Assembly (NCBI RefSeq): GCF_050563535.1
Contig: NZ_JBNXUO010000014.1
Coordinates: 56,831-120,830 of the forward strand
Reading direction: 5' to 3'
Source of the DNA: Falsiroseomonas sp050563535
Lineage (GTDB): Bacteria > Pseudomonadota > Alphaproteobacteria > Acetobacterales > Acetobacteraceae
Length of the DNA stretch: 64,000 bases
The translations under genes were made by a program, and so were the position numbers. Position 1 is the first letter of the stretch. Each line of letters starts with the position of its first letter. Shown piece by piece: positions 48,312-56,481 of the stretch. The notes under the pieces were generated by a model. The model ran no database searches. It saw only the letters and a list, made by a program, of their open reading frames with translations, and had not been told where the DNA came from.

Positions 48312-49997
48312 ATGCGCTTCCTCGACAATCTTCCGATCGGCCGCAAGGTCCTCCTCGCGCTGTCCGTGATGGGGGCCACCGGGCTCGGCACGGGCTACCA
48401 CGCCGTCAGCATGCTGGCCGAGACCGACAACCTGTACCACGACCTGGTCACCCGGGAAGCCCAGAGCGCGATCTACCTGAGCCGCGCCAACACCGCCTTC
48501 GTCGATGCCGCGCGCCTGGTCGCGCGCACCGCCGAGGCCGACTCCACGACCGAGGCCCGCACCGCGTGGCAGCAGGTCCTTGATGCTCGCCAACGAACCG
48601 ATGAACATCTTGCGGCAGCGGAGCGCGCCAAGCCTGATCTGTCTGCCAGACTAGCGGAGTTCCGCAACGGCATGATCCGCGCTCGCGAGACGGCCGAGGA
48701 GGTGCGACGCCTCGCCCTGGCCGGCAGTGGCGAGGCGGCGCGGGAGGCTGTGAACCAGCGCTACAACCCTGCGCAGGAGCAGGCGCGCATCAACCTCCGT
48801 GCCATCGTCGAACGGAGCCAGCGGCAGATGTCCGAGGCGTCGGACGCGGCCACGGCGCAGACGGATCGGACCTACTGGGTGGTGCTTGGCGCCGGGATGC
48901 TGGGTGTCCTGCTCTCGCTTGGCCTTGCGTTGTGGATGATGGTTGGCGGCGTGTCCCGTCCGATCGGGCGGATCGAGGCGCGGATGAAGGCGCTTGCGGC
49001 GGGCGAGAAGGACAGCCCGGTGCCGGGGGCCGGCCGTCGCGACGAGGTGGGGCGGATGGCCGATGCGGTGGAGGTGTTCCGCCGGGCCGCGATCGAGCAG
49101 GACCGGCTGGCCGAGGCGGTGGCGGCCGACGGGGCTGCGAAGGCGGCGCGCGCCGAGCGGATCGACGCGCTGGTGCGCGGCTTCGAGGCGCAGGCGGCCG
49201 AGGCGCTGCGGACGGTGGCCTCCGCCGCCACCGAGCTCGACGCGACGGCGGGCGAGATGCAGGCGACGGCGCAGGGCGGGCGGGAGCGTGCGGTGATGCT
49301 CGCTGCCGCGTCCGAGGAGGCGAGCGCGAATGTGCAGACCGTCGCGGCCTCGGCCGAGGAGATGACGGCCTCGATCGCCGAGGTGGCGCGCCAGGTGGGC
49401 GAGAGCGCGCGGGTGGTGCGGCAGGCGGCCGGGACGGCGCGCGCGACGGATGCGGCGGTGGCGGAACTTTCGGAATCGGCGCAGCGGATCGGCGAGGTGG
49501 TGCGCCTGATCTCCGGCATCGCGTCGCAGACGAACCTGCTGGCGCTGAACGCCACTATCGAGGCGGCGCGGGCGGGCGAGGCGGGGAAGGGCTTCGCGGT
49601 GGTGGCGAGCGAGGTGAAGGCGCTGGCGTCGCAGACGACGAAGGCGACGGAGGAGATCGGCGCGCGCATCGCCGGCATGCAGACCGAGACCGGCCGCGCG
49701 GTGGAGGCGATCCGCAGCATCGCGGCGACCATCGAGGGCGTGGACGGGCTGACCACGCAGGTCGCCGCCGCGGCCGAGCAGCAGGCGGCCGCGGTGCAGG
49801 AGATCGGCCGCGCGGTGGCCGAGGCGGCGAGCGGCACGCGGGAGGTGAGCCGGCATGCCGGCGGCGTCACCGGCGGGGCGGAGCAGACCGGCGCGGCGGC
49901 GACGCAGGTGCGCGCCGCCTCGGGTGAGCTTGCGCAGCGCGCGGAAGGACTGCGCGCGGAAGTGGACCGCTTCCTCACCGGCATCCGCGCCGCCTGA
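48312..49997 (+). CDS. Methyl-accepting chemotaxis protein
   Basis: This 561-residue transmembrane chemoreceptor signals to CheA/CheW. TM1 spans about 11-34; a four-helix-bundle-type periplasmic sensor spans 35-187; TM2 188-213; HAMP 213-266 (SRPIGRIEARMKALAAGEKD); the signalling domain runs to the end, with the highly conserved tip (ISGIASQTNLLALNATIEAARAGEAGKGFAVVASEVKALA). ATG 48312 is chosen because it precedes TM1. The sensor region uses less GC at third positions than the cytoplasmic part, hinting at a recombined sensor. No che genes are adjacent. The signal sensed is unknown. Confidence 0.95.
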   Translation: MRFLDNLPIGRKVLLALSVMGATGLGTGYHAVSMLAETDNLYHDLVTREAQSAIYLSRANTAFVDAARLVARTAEADSTTEARTAWQQVLDARQRTDEHLAAAERAKPDLSARLAEFRNGMIRARETAEEVRRLALAGSGEAAREAVNQRYNPAQEQARINLRAIVERSQRQMSEASDAATAQTDRTYWVVLGAGMLGVLLSLGLALWMMVGGVSRPIGRIEARMKALAAGEKDSPVPGAGRRDEVGRMADAVEVFRRAAIEQDRLAEAVAADGAAKAARAERIDALVRGFEAQAAEALRTVASAATELDATAGEMQATAQGGRERAVMLAAASEEASANVQTVAASAEEMTASIAEVARQVGESARVVRQAAGTARATDAAVAELSESAQRIGEVVRLISGIASQTNLLALNATIEAARAGEAGKGFAVVASEVKALASQTTKATEEIGARIAGMQTETGRAVEAIRSIAATIEGVDGLTTQVAAAAEQQAAAVQEIGRAVAEAASGTREVSRHAGGVTGGAEQTGAAATQVRAASGELAQRAEGLRAEVDRFLTGIRAA

Positions 49998-50097
49998 ACG
50001 GGGGCGGTTCCTTGTGCGGCGTGGCGGCGGGCCGTACCCTGCCGCCAAGGGCGGGCGGGGCATCCCGCCCGCTTCGCCGACGAGGGACGCTGCCGAC

Positions 50098-50931
50098 ATG
50101 GATTTCCCGGCCGAGAGCCAGACCGCCGCGCTGACCCGCCGCTACGGCGCGGGCGGGGAGCCGGCGGCGCCGCTTCTGCGCAGCGCTGTGGTGGACAGCC
50201 TGCTGGCGCACCGTTCGGTCCGTGCCTTCCTACCGGATGCGCTGCCGGCGGGCGCGCTGGAGACGCTGGTCGCGGCCGCGTCCTCGGCGCCCACATCCTC
50301 GAACCAGCAGGCCTGGAGCGTGGTGGCGGTGCAGGACCCTGCGCGGAAGGCGCGGCTCGCCGCGCTGTCGAACGACCAGGGCTTCGTGGCGCGCGCGCCG
50401 CTGTTCCTGTGCTGGGTCGCCGACCTGTCGCGGCTGGAGCGGCTGGGGCAGGCGCATGGGCGGCGGCTGGAGGGTCTGGACTACCTGGAGCAGTTCATGG
50501 TGGCGCTGGTCGATGCCGCGCTGGCGGCGCAGAACGCGGTGGTGGCGGCGGAATCGCTCGGCCTCGGCACCGTCTATGTCGGCGCGCTGCGCCAGCAGCC
50601 GGAAGCGGTGGCAAGGGAACTCGGCCTGCCGCCCAATGCCTTCGCGCCCTTCGGCCTTTCGGTCGGCCACCCCGACCCCGCGGCGCCCGGCGGCATCAAG
50701 CCGCGCCTGCCGCAGGCGCTGGTGCTGCACCACGAACGCTATGCTGCGCGCAACGAGGCTGCGGAGGTGGCCGGCTACGACGCACGGCTGTCCGACTACT
50801 TCGCGGCGTCGAGCGGCACGCCGCAGGACTGGACGGCGAAGATGCTGGCCCGCGTCGGCAGCGCGGCCGCGCTCAGCGGCCGCGACCGCATGGCGGAGGC
50901 GCTGCGCGCGCTGGGCTTCGGGCTGAAATAG
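50098..50931 (+). CDS. Nitroreductase-family FMN oxidoreductase
   Basis: This 277-residue NfsA/FRP-type protein opens with HRSVRAFLPDALPAGALETLVAAASSAPTSSNQQAWSVV, the FMN phosphate-binding region, and continues GLGTVYVGALRQQPEAVARELGLPP and FGLSVGHPD, typical of NADPH-dependent flavin reductases. The physiological substrate is unknown (quinones, nitroaromatics or flavin). ATG 50098 follows GAGGGA. Repeat copy C begins just after the stop. Confidence 0.9.
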   Translation: MDFPAESQTAALTRRYGAGGEPAAPLLRSAVVDSLLAHRSVRAFLPDALPAGALETLVAAASSAPTSSNQQAWSVVAVQDPARKARLAALSNDQGFVARAPLFLCWVADLSRLERLGQAHGRRLEGLDYLEQFMVALVDAALAAQNAVVAAESLGLGTVYVGALRQQPEAVARELGLPPNAFAPFGLSVGHPDPAAPGGIKPRLPQALVLHHERYAARNEAAEVAGYDARLSDYFAASSGTPQDWTAKMLARVGSAAALSGRDRMAEALRALGFGLK

Positions 50932-50939
50932 GCACCCCC

Positions 50940-50997
50940 ACGGCAGGTGCCGCGAAGCCAAGGCCGCGGATGCGGCCGCCCGGCGTCTGAGGGCACC
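50940..50997 (+). repeat. Dispersed structured repeat, copy C (right half only)
   Basis: CGGCAGGTGCCGCGAAGCCAAG through GCGGATGCGGCCGCCCGGCGTCTGAGGGC matches the right half of copies A and B; the left half (GATCCGATGGCGG...) is absent. The same GTCTGAGGGC edge faces a perfect hairpin (51009-51030). Confidence 0.8.
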
Positions 50998-51030
50998 AAA
51001 AAAGAAAACCCCGTGGATCGCTCCACGGGG
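50998..51030 (-). terminator. Intrinsic terminator of the 25-codon gene
   Basis: On the minus strand CCCCGTGGA-GCGA-TCCACGGGG is followed by TTTTCTTTTTT. It is a perfect 9-bp stem with a tetraloop and one of the best T-runs in the window. Confidence 0.9.
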
Positions 51031-51068
51031 CCTTCGCATTGCGGGTGGCGGGATGGCCCCGCCCGGCC

Positions 51069-51146
51069 TCAGATCGCCGGCACCGCGATGGCGGCGGCGA
51101 TGATCCAGGCCACGGGCGCGGAGCCCGCCTTACTGCAATGAGACAC
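51069..51146 (-). CDS. 25-residue small protein with one membrane-like segment
   Basis: A GTG start, 25 codons and TGA encode MSHCSKAGSAPVAWIIAAAI then AVPAI, a short polar head and a hydrophobic tail long enough to cross or enter the membrane. It is preceded by an extreme ribosome-binding site (51147-51161) and followed 39 bases later by a strong intrinsic terminator, so a complete tiny transcription unit is outlined between the nitroreductase and acyl-CoA synthetase genes. No family is recognised. It could be a leader peptide, a membrane micro-protein or a toxin-like peptide. Confidence 0.6.
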   Translation of the reverse strand: MSHCSKAGSAPVAWIIAAAIAVPAI

Positions 51147-51161
51147 TGGATCACCTCCTTT
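51147..51161 (-). promoter_or_regulatory. Hyper-extended Shine-Dalgarno sequence
   Basis: Read on the minus strand AAAGGAGGTGATCCA ends one base before GTG. With flanks, the plus strand CTGGATCACCTCCTTTC equals the usual 3' end of alphaproteobacterial 16S rRNA, so up to about 17 base pairs with the anti-Shine-Dalgarno tail are possible. GGAGG to GTG spacing is 7, which is ideal. Confidence 0.8.
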
Positions 51162-51217
51162 CGGTTGTTGACGATGGCAGGGAGAATGGGGATGCGTCCC
51201 GGCGGGCGCAACCATCG

Positions 51218-52858
51218 TTACGCGGTGCCTTCCTTCGCGCGCGTGCGCAGCATGTGCTTCTGGATCTTGCCGGTGCTGGTCTTCGGCAGTTCCTCGAACA
51301 GGATGTGCCGCGGCACCTTGTAGCCGGCGAGGTGCCGGCGGCACCAGGCGATCAGCTCCTCCGCGCTCGCGCTCGCGCCCGGCTTCAGCTCGACGAAGGC
51401 GCAGGGCGTCTCGCCCCATTTCTCGTCAGGCCGCGCGACCACGCCCGCCACCGCGACGGCGGGGTGCTTGTAGAGCACGTCCTCCACCTCGATGGAGGAG
51501 ATGTTCTCCCCGCCCGAGATGATGATGTCCTTCGAGCGGTCCTTCAGCTGGATGTAGCCGTCGGGATAGGTCACCGCGAGGTCGCCGGTGTGGAACCAGC
51601 CGCCGGCGAAGGCCTTGTCGGTCGCCGCGCGGTCCTTCAGGTAGCCCTTCATCACGACGTTGCCGCGCATCATCACCTCGCCCATCGTCGCGCCGTCGGC
51701 GGGCAAGGGCTCCATCGTCTCCGGGTCCATGACGGCGAGGCCTTCGAGCGCGAGGTAGCGCACCCCCTGCCGCGCCATCAGCGCCGCCTGTTCCGGCGCC
51801 GGCTTCGCGTCCCAGTCGCGGTTCCACTCGTTCACCACGGACGGGCCGTAGCATTCGGTCAGGCCGTAGACGTGGCAGACCGCGAAGCCCGCCGCGCGCA
51901 TCGCGCCCAGCACCGCCTCCGGCGGCGGCGCGCCGGCGACGACGAACTGCACCTGGTGCGGCAGGGGCTTCTTCTCGGCCTCCGGCGTGCCGAGCAGGGT
52001 GGCCATGACGATCGGCGCGCCGCACATGTGCGTCACGCCTTCCTTCGCCATCGCCTCCCACATCGCCGCGCCGCGCACCGCGCGCAGGCAGACATGCGTG
52101 CCCGCGACGGCGGTGACCGTCCAGGGGAAGCACCAGCCGTTGCAGTGGAACATCGGCAGCGTCCAGAGATAGACCGGATGCCGCCCCATCCCCGCGCTCA
52201 GCACGTTGCCCACGGCCAGCAGCTGCGCGCCGCGGTGGTGGTACACCACGCCCTTCGGCCGGCCGGTGGTGCCCGATGTGTAGTTCAGCGCGATGGCGTC
52301 CCATTCGTCGCCCGGCATCGCCCAGGACCAGCCGGCGTCGCCCTGCGCGAGGAAGGCCTCGTAGTCGGTCGCGCCGTCGAGCCGGTTGGCGCGCGCGGCC
52401 TCCCCGGCCTCGGGGTCGTCCACCTCGATCACCAGCGGCGCCGCCCGGCACTGCGTCAGCGCCATGCGCAGCAGGGGGACGAATTCGCGGTCCACCACCA
52501 CCGCCTTCGCCTCACCGTGGTCGAGGCAGTAGGCGATGGTCCCGGCATCGAGCCTGGTGTTCAGCGTGTTCAGCACGCCGCCCGCCATCGGCACGCCGTA
52601 GTGGCATTCCAGCATGGCGGGAATGTTGGGCAGCAGCGCCGCCACCGTGTCGCCGCGGCCGATGCCGTGCCGCGACAGCGCATGCGCCAGCCGCACGCAG
52701 CGGTCGCGCAGGTCGCGGTAGCCCCGGCGCGTCGCGCCGTGGACGACGGCGGTGTGGTGCGGGAAGACCTGCGCCGCGCGTTCCAGGAACAGCAGCGGCG
52801 TCAGCGGCTGGTGGTTGGCGGGGACCCGTGGAAGGGCGTCGTATTCGGCGGCGGACAT
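51218..52858 (-). CDS. Acyl-CoA synthetase (AMP-forming, medium/short-chain type)
   Basis: The 546-residue product activates a carboxylic acid to its acyl-CoA via acyl-AMP. The P-loop is NYTSGTTGRPKG (near 191-202); further motifs are YGLTECYGP, GWFHTGDLAVTYPDGYIQLKDRSKDIIISGGENISS and the C-terminal lysine in PKTSTGKIQKH. The pattern resembles the fatty-acyl or methylthiopropionate-type ligases. It is transcribed last in a run prpE, enoyl-CoA hydratase, acyl-CoA synthetase on the minus strand. The native substrate is probably a short or branched acid. Confidence 0.93.
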   Translation of the reverse strand: MSAAEYDALPRVPANHQPLTPLLFLERAAQVFPHHTAVVHGATRRGYRDLRDRCVRLAHALSRHGIGRGDTVAALLPNIPAMLECHYGVPMAGGVLNTLNTRLDAGTIAYCLDHGEAKAVVVDREFVPLLRMALTQCRAAPLVIEVDDPEAGEAARANRLDGATDYEAFLAQGDAGWSWAMPGDEWDAIALNYTSGTTGRPKGVVYHHRGAQLLAVGNVLSAGMGRHPVYLWTLPMFHCNGWCFPWTVTAVAGTHVCLRAVRGAAMWEAMAKEGVTHMCGAPIVMATLLGTPEAEKKPLPHQVQFVVAGAPPPEAVLGAMRAAGFAVCHVYGLTECYGPSVVNEWNRDWDAKPAPEQAALMARQGVRYLALEGLAVMDPETMEPLPADGATMGEVMMRGNVVMKGYLKDRAATDKAFAGGWFHTGDLAVTYPDGYIQLKDRSKDIIISGGENISSIEVEDVLYKHPAVAVAGVVARPDEKWGETPCAFVELKPGASASAEELIAWCRRHLAGYKVPRHILFEELPKTSTGKIQKHMLRTRAKEGTA

Positions 52859-52946
52859 GAACGCTCCCGTCGGTTTCCGTGTCGTGCCGGGCGCGGGCCA
52901 TGCCCCCGCCCCGACCCCTTCCCGCGCCGCGGGAGGGGGAGGTCTG

Positions 52947-53753
52947 CTACCTATCCTTCCACACCGGCGTCCGCTTGCCGAGGAAGGCGCCGATGCCCTC
53001 GGCGGCGTCCTCGGCCAGCAGGTTCTCGGTCATCACCGCGGCGCAGTGCTCGTAGGCCTGGTCGAGCGGCAGGCCGCGCTGGCGGTGGAAGGCGGCCTTG
53101 CCGACCCGCACCGCATGCGCGCTGCGCGCGGCGATGCGGGCGGCGAGCTCCATCGTCGCCGCCTCCAGCTCCGCCGCCGGCACGACGCGGTTGACCAGGT
53201 GGATGCGCCGCGCCTCCTCCGCCCCGATCATCGCGCCGGTCAGCAGCATCTCCATCGCCGGCTTCGCCGCCACCGCGCGGGAGAGCGCGACGGCCGGAGT
53301 CGAGCAGAACAGGCCGATGTCGACGCCCGGCGTGCAGAAGCGCGCGCCTTCCACCGCCACCGCCAGGTCGCAGGTGGCGACGAGCTGGCAGCCCGCCGCG
53401 GTGGCGATGCCCTGCACCTCCGCGATCACGGGCTGGGGCAGGGCGACGACCGCCTGCATCACCTCCGCGCAGCGGCGCATCGCGGCCGCGAAGAAGGCGC
53501 GGCCGCCATCGGCGTCGGCGCGATGGGCGGTGATCTCCCGCAGGTCGTGGCCGGCGCTGAAGACCGGCCCGGCGGCGGCCAGCACCACGACGCGCACGCG
53601 CGGGTCGGCGGCGATGCCGGCCAGCGCATCGGCCAGCGCGCCGAGCATGGCGAAGCTCAGCGAGTTGCGCGCCTCCGGCCGGTTCAGCACCAGGCGCGTC
53701 ACGCCGTGGTCGCCGTCCGCGCGCAGCAGCAGGGGGGTGGTGCCGTCGGGCAT
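52947..53753 (-). CDS. Enoyl-CoA hydratase/isomerase family protein
   Basis: This 268-residue crotonase-fold protein has oxyanion-hole segments AGPVFSAGHDLREI and IATAAGCQLVATCDLAVAVEGARFCTPGVDIGLFCSTPAVALSR. The two glutamates of classic hydratases are not clearly both present, so it may be an isomerase-type member. It is sandwiched between prpE (4 bases upstream) and the acyl-CoA synthetase gene (88 bases downstream), suggesting breakdown of a short unsaturated or branched acyl-CoA. Confidence 0.9.
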   Translation of the reverse strand: MPDGTTPLLLRADGDHGVTRLVLNRPEARNSLSFAMLGALADALAGIAADPRVRVVVLAAAGPVFSAGHDLREITAHRADADGGRAFFAAAMRRCAEVMQAVVALPQPVIAEVQGIATAAGCQLVATCDLAVAVEGARFCTPGVDIGLFCSTPAVALSRAVAAKPAMEMLLTGAMIGAEEARRIHLVNRVVPAAELEAATMELAARIAARSAHAVRVGKAAFHRQRGLPLDQAYEHCAAVMTENLLAEDAAEGIGAFLGKRTPVWKDR

Positions 53754-53757
53754 GGCG

Positions 53758-55665
53758 CTACTTCTCCGCGGATTTCAGCACGTCCCCGATCTCGTCCAGG
53801 ATGGCGGGGTCGTCGATGGTGGGGGGCACCGTGTAGCTCTCGCCGTCGGCGATCTTGCGGATGGTGCCGCGCAGGATCTTGCCGCTGCGGGTCTTGGGCA
53901 GGCGGTTGACCACGCGCGCGTCCTTGAAGGCGGCGACGGGGCCGATGCGGTCGCGCACCAGCGCCACCAGTTCCCGCGCGATGTCGGGCTCGGCGCGGGC
54001 GACGCCCGCCTTCAGCACGACGAGCCCGATCGGCGCCTGGCCCTTCAGGCTGTCCTTCACGCCGACCACGGCGCATTCGGCGACGTCGGGGTGGGCGGCC
54101 AGCACTTCCTCCATCGCGCCGGTGGACAGGCGGTGGCCGGCGACGTTGATGATGTCGTCCGTGCGGCTCATCACCCAGACATAGCCGTCCTCGTCGATCA
54201 TCCCGGCATCCGAGGTGTTGTAGTGGCCGGGAAAGGTCTCGAGATAGGCGGAGCGGAAGCGCGCATCGGCGTTCCACAGTGTCGGCAGGTTGGCGGGCGG
54301 CAGCGGCAGCTTCACCGCCAGCGTGCCGATCTGCCCGCGCGGCACCTCCTGCCCGCCCTCGTCCAGCACGCGCAGGTCGTAGCCCGGCGCGGGCTTGCCG
54401 CCGGAGCCGAAGCGGGCCGGGAACAGGCCGAGGCCGCGGAAATTCCCGCTGATGGACCAGCCCGTCTCGGTCTGCCACCAGTGGTCGATCACCGGCCGGC
54501 CCAGCAGCGCGCTGATCCATTCGGCGGTCGGCGGGTCGCAGCGTTCGCCGGCGAGGAACAGCGCCTCGAGCTTCGAGAGGTCGTGCCGGCCGACGAAGGC
54601 GCCTTCCGGGTCCTCCTTCCGCACGGCGCGCAGCGCGGTGGGGGCGGTGAACAGCACCTTCACGCCGTGCTGCGCGCAGACCCGCCAGAAGGCGCCGGCA
54701 TCGGGCGTGCCGACCGGCTTGCCCTCGTAGATGACGCTGGTGCAGCCCGCGAGCAGCGGCGCGTAGACGATGTAGGAATGCCCGACCACCCAGCCGACAT
54801 CGCTGGCCGTCCACATCACGTCGCCGGCCTGCAGGCCGTAGAGCATCGACATGGAATTCACCAGCGCGACGGCATGGCCGCCATTGTCGCGCAGGATGCC
54901 CTTCGGCGCGCCCGTCGTGCCGGAGGTGTAGAGGATGTAGAGCGGGTCGGTCGCCGCGAGGTCCGCGCAGGGCGCGTGCTGCGCCGCGGCCTCGGCCTCC
55001 AGGAAGTCCGCGTCGCGGCCGGGCGTCAGCTCGCAGGGGGATTCGGGGCGCTGGAGGATGAGGCAGGCGCCCGGCTTGTGCGGCGACAGCGCGATGGCGG
55101 CGTCGAGCAGGGGCTTGTACTTGACGATGCGCCCCGGCTCGATCCCGCAGCTGGCCGAGACGATGGCCTTCGGCCTGGCATCGGCGATGCGGGCGGCGAG
55201 TTCGGCCGCGGCGAAGCCGCCGAAGACCACCGAATGCACGGCGCCGATCCGCGCGCAGGCCAGCATGGCGATGGCCGCTTCCGGGACCATCGGCATGTAG
55301 ATGATGACGCGGTCGCCCTGCGCCACGCCGCGTGCCGCCAGCGCGCCGGCGATGCGGGCGACGCGGTCCAGCAGTTCTGCATAGGTGAGGGTGGCGGACC
55401 GCCCGGTGACCGGGCTGTCCCAGATGAGGGCGGGCTGCCCGCCCCGCCCGGCCGCGACATGGCGGTCCAGCGCGTTGTGGCAGGTGTTCAGCCGCCCGTC
55501 GGGGAACCAGCGGCCATAGACGCCGGCGGAGGGGTCGAAGACCGTCCCCGGCGCCACGGTCCAGTCGATGCGGGCGGCGGCGCGGCGCCAGAAGGCGTCC
55601 GGGTCGGCCCGCCAGGCCGCGTAGACCTCGTCGTATCGGCTGGTGCCGCCGGTGCTTCCGTCCAT
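53758..55665 (-). CDS. prpE: Propionyl-CoA/acetyl-CoA synthetase (PrpE type)
   Basis: The 635-residue AMP-forming ligase has a PrpE-like N terminus (YDEVYAAWRADPDAFW, then WFPDGRLNTCHNALDRHV), the P-loop ILYTSGTTGAPKGILRDNGGHAV, DVGWVVGHSYIVY, WWQTETGWSI and the C-terminal PKTRSGKILRGT, whose Lys is the acetylation-controlled residue in this family. It makes propionyl-CoA (or acetyl-CoA). It is first in a three-gene unit with an enoyl-CoA hydratase-like and a second ligase gene. The ActP-like carboxylate symporter pair at 60.8-63.1 kb could feed it. Confidence 0.93.
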   Translation of the reverse strand: MDGSTGGTSRYDEVYAAWRADPDAFWRRAAARIDWTVAPGTVFDPSAGVYGRWFPDGRLNTCHNALDRHVAAGRGGQPALIWDSPVTGRSATLTYAELLDRVARIAGALAARGVAQGDRVIIYMPMVPEAAIAMLACARIGAVHSVVFGGFAAAELAARIADARPKAIVSASCGIEPGRIVKYKPLLDAAIALSPHKPGACLILQRPESPCELTPGRDADFLEAEAAAQHAPCADLAATDPLYILYTSGTTGAPKGILRDNGGHAVALVNSMSMLYGLQAGDVMWTASDVGWVVGHSYIVYAPLLAGCTSVIYEGKPVGTPDAGAFWRVCAQHGVKVLFTAPTALRAVRKEDPEGAFVGRHDLSKLEALFLAGERCDPPTAEWISALLGRPVIDHWWQTETGWSISGNFRGLGLFPARFGSGGKPAPGYDLRVLDEGGQEVPRGQIGTLAVKLPLPPANLPTLWNADARFRSAYLETFPGHYNTSDAGMIDEDGYVWVMSRTDDIINVAGHRLSTGAMEEVLAAHPDVAECAVVGVKDSLKGQAPIGLVVLKAGVARAEPDIARELVALVRDRIGPVAAFKDARVVNRLPKTRSGKILRGTIRKIADGESYTVPPTIDDPAILDEIGDVLKSAEK

Positions 55666-55770
55666 CCCCGTTGCCCTCGCGATGCTCGTTGTCCGGTCTT
55701 TCCGGGCCGCCTGCCGCGCCGCAGGCAGGCCCGCTCACGCGCCGGCCGGCATTGTGCCATCCTGCGCCGC

Positions 55771-56478
55771 ATGGCGGGAGGGATCGGACACATCCTGCGG
55801 AACTTCGCCGCGGGCCTGCTGGGCCCGTCCCCGGCGGAACTGCTGCGCGCCCGGCTTGCGGCCGCCCCGCTGCCGGGCGGGGACGCCATCGCGCTGCCCA
55901 CCGTGGTCTTCGACCTGGAGACGACGGGCCTGCGCCCCACCCGCGGGGATGCCCTGGTGCAGATCGGGGCGGTGCGGCTGGAAGGCGGGGCGGAGGTCGG
56001 CCACTTCACCACCCCCGTCCATCCCGGGCGCCCCATTCCCGCCGCCTCCACGCGCTACCATGGCATCACCGATGCGATGGTGGCCGGGGCGCCGCGCATC
56101 CCGGCGGCGGTGGGCGCCTTCCGCGACTTCTGCGCGGGGGCGGTGCTGGTGGCGCACAACGCCGCCTTCGACATGACGGTGCTGCTGATGGCGGAACGCG
56201 CCGGTGCGCCGGCCCTGCCGAACCCCATGCTCTGCTCGCTGCAGCTGGCGCGCTGGCTGGACCCCGCGGAGCCCGACCTGTCGCTCGACGGGCTCTGCGG
56301 GCGGCTCGGCATGGTGATCGAGGGCCGGCACCAGGCGCTGGGCGATGCGCGCGCCACGGCGGAGCTGTGGCGGCGCCTGCTGGCCCGTGCCGCGGCGCGC
56401 GGCGCGACGGGGCTGGACGAGATCCGGCGGCGGTCCCGCATGGCCGAGGCCATCGCGCAGGGTGCCGAGCGGTTCTGA
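55771..56478 (+). CDS. DnaQ-like 3'-5' exonuclease (DEDDh)
   Basis: The 235-residue product contains all five active-site residues of the DEDDh family: D48 and E50 (VFDLETTG), D134 (AHNAAFDMTVL), H187 (RHQALGDA) and D192. The N-terminal 38 residues are a basic/hydrophobic extension. It resembles the stand-alone exonucleases often found beside DUF294/CBS proteins and acetate permeases rather than the polymerase III epsilon subunit. It converges with the DUF294 gene: the two stops are 3 bases apart. Confidence 0.92.
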   Translation: MAGGIGHILRNFAAGLLGPSPAELLRARLAAAPLPGGDAIALPTVVFDLETTGLRPTRGDALVQIGAVRLEGGAEVGHFTTPVHPGRPIPAASTRYHGITDAMVAGAPRIPAAVGAFRDFCAGAVLVAHNAAFDMTVLLMAERAGAPALPNPMLCSLQLARWLDPAEPDLSLDGLCGRLGMVIEGRHQALGDARATAELWRRLLARAAARGATGLDEIRRRSRMAEAIAQGAERF

Positions 56479-56481
56479 CGG

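Noticed and set aside
51144..51163. Fragment of a 16S rRNA gene (CTGGATCACCTCCTTTC on the plus strand)
   Set aside because: Only the 17 terminal bases match, no further rRNA sequence flanks it, and on the other strand it is a correctly spaced ribosome-binding site with a frame behind it.
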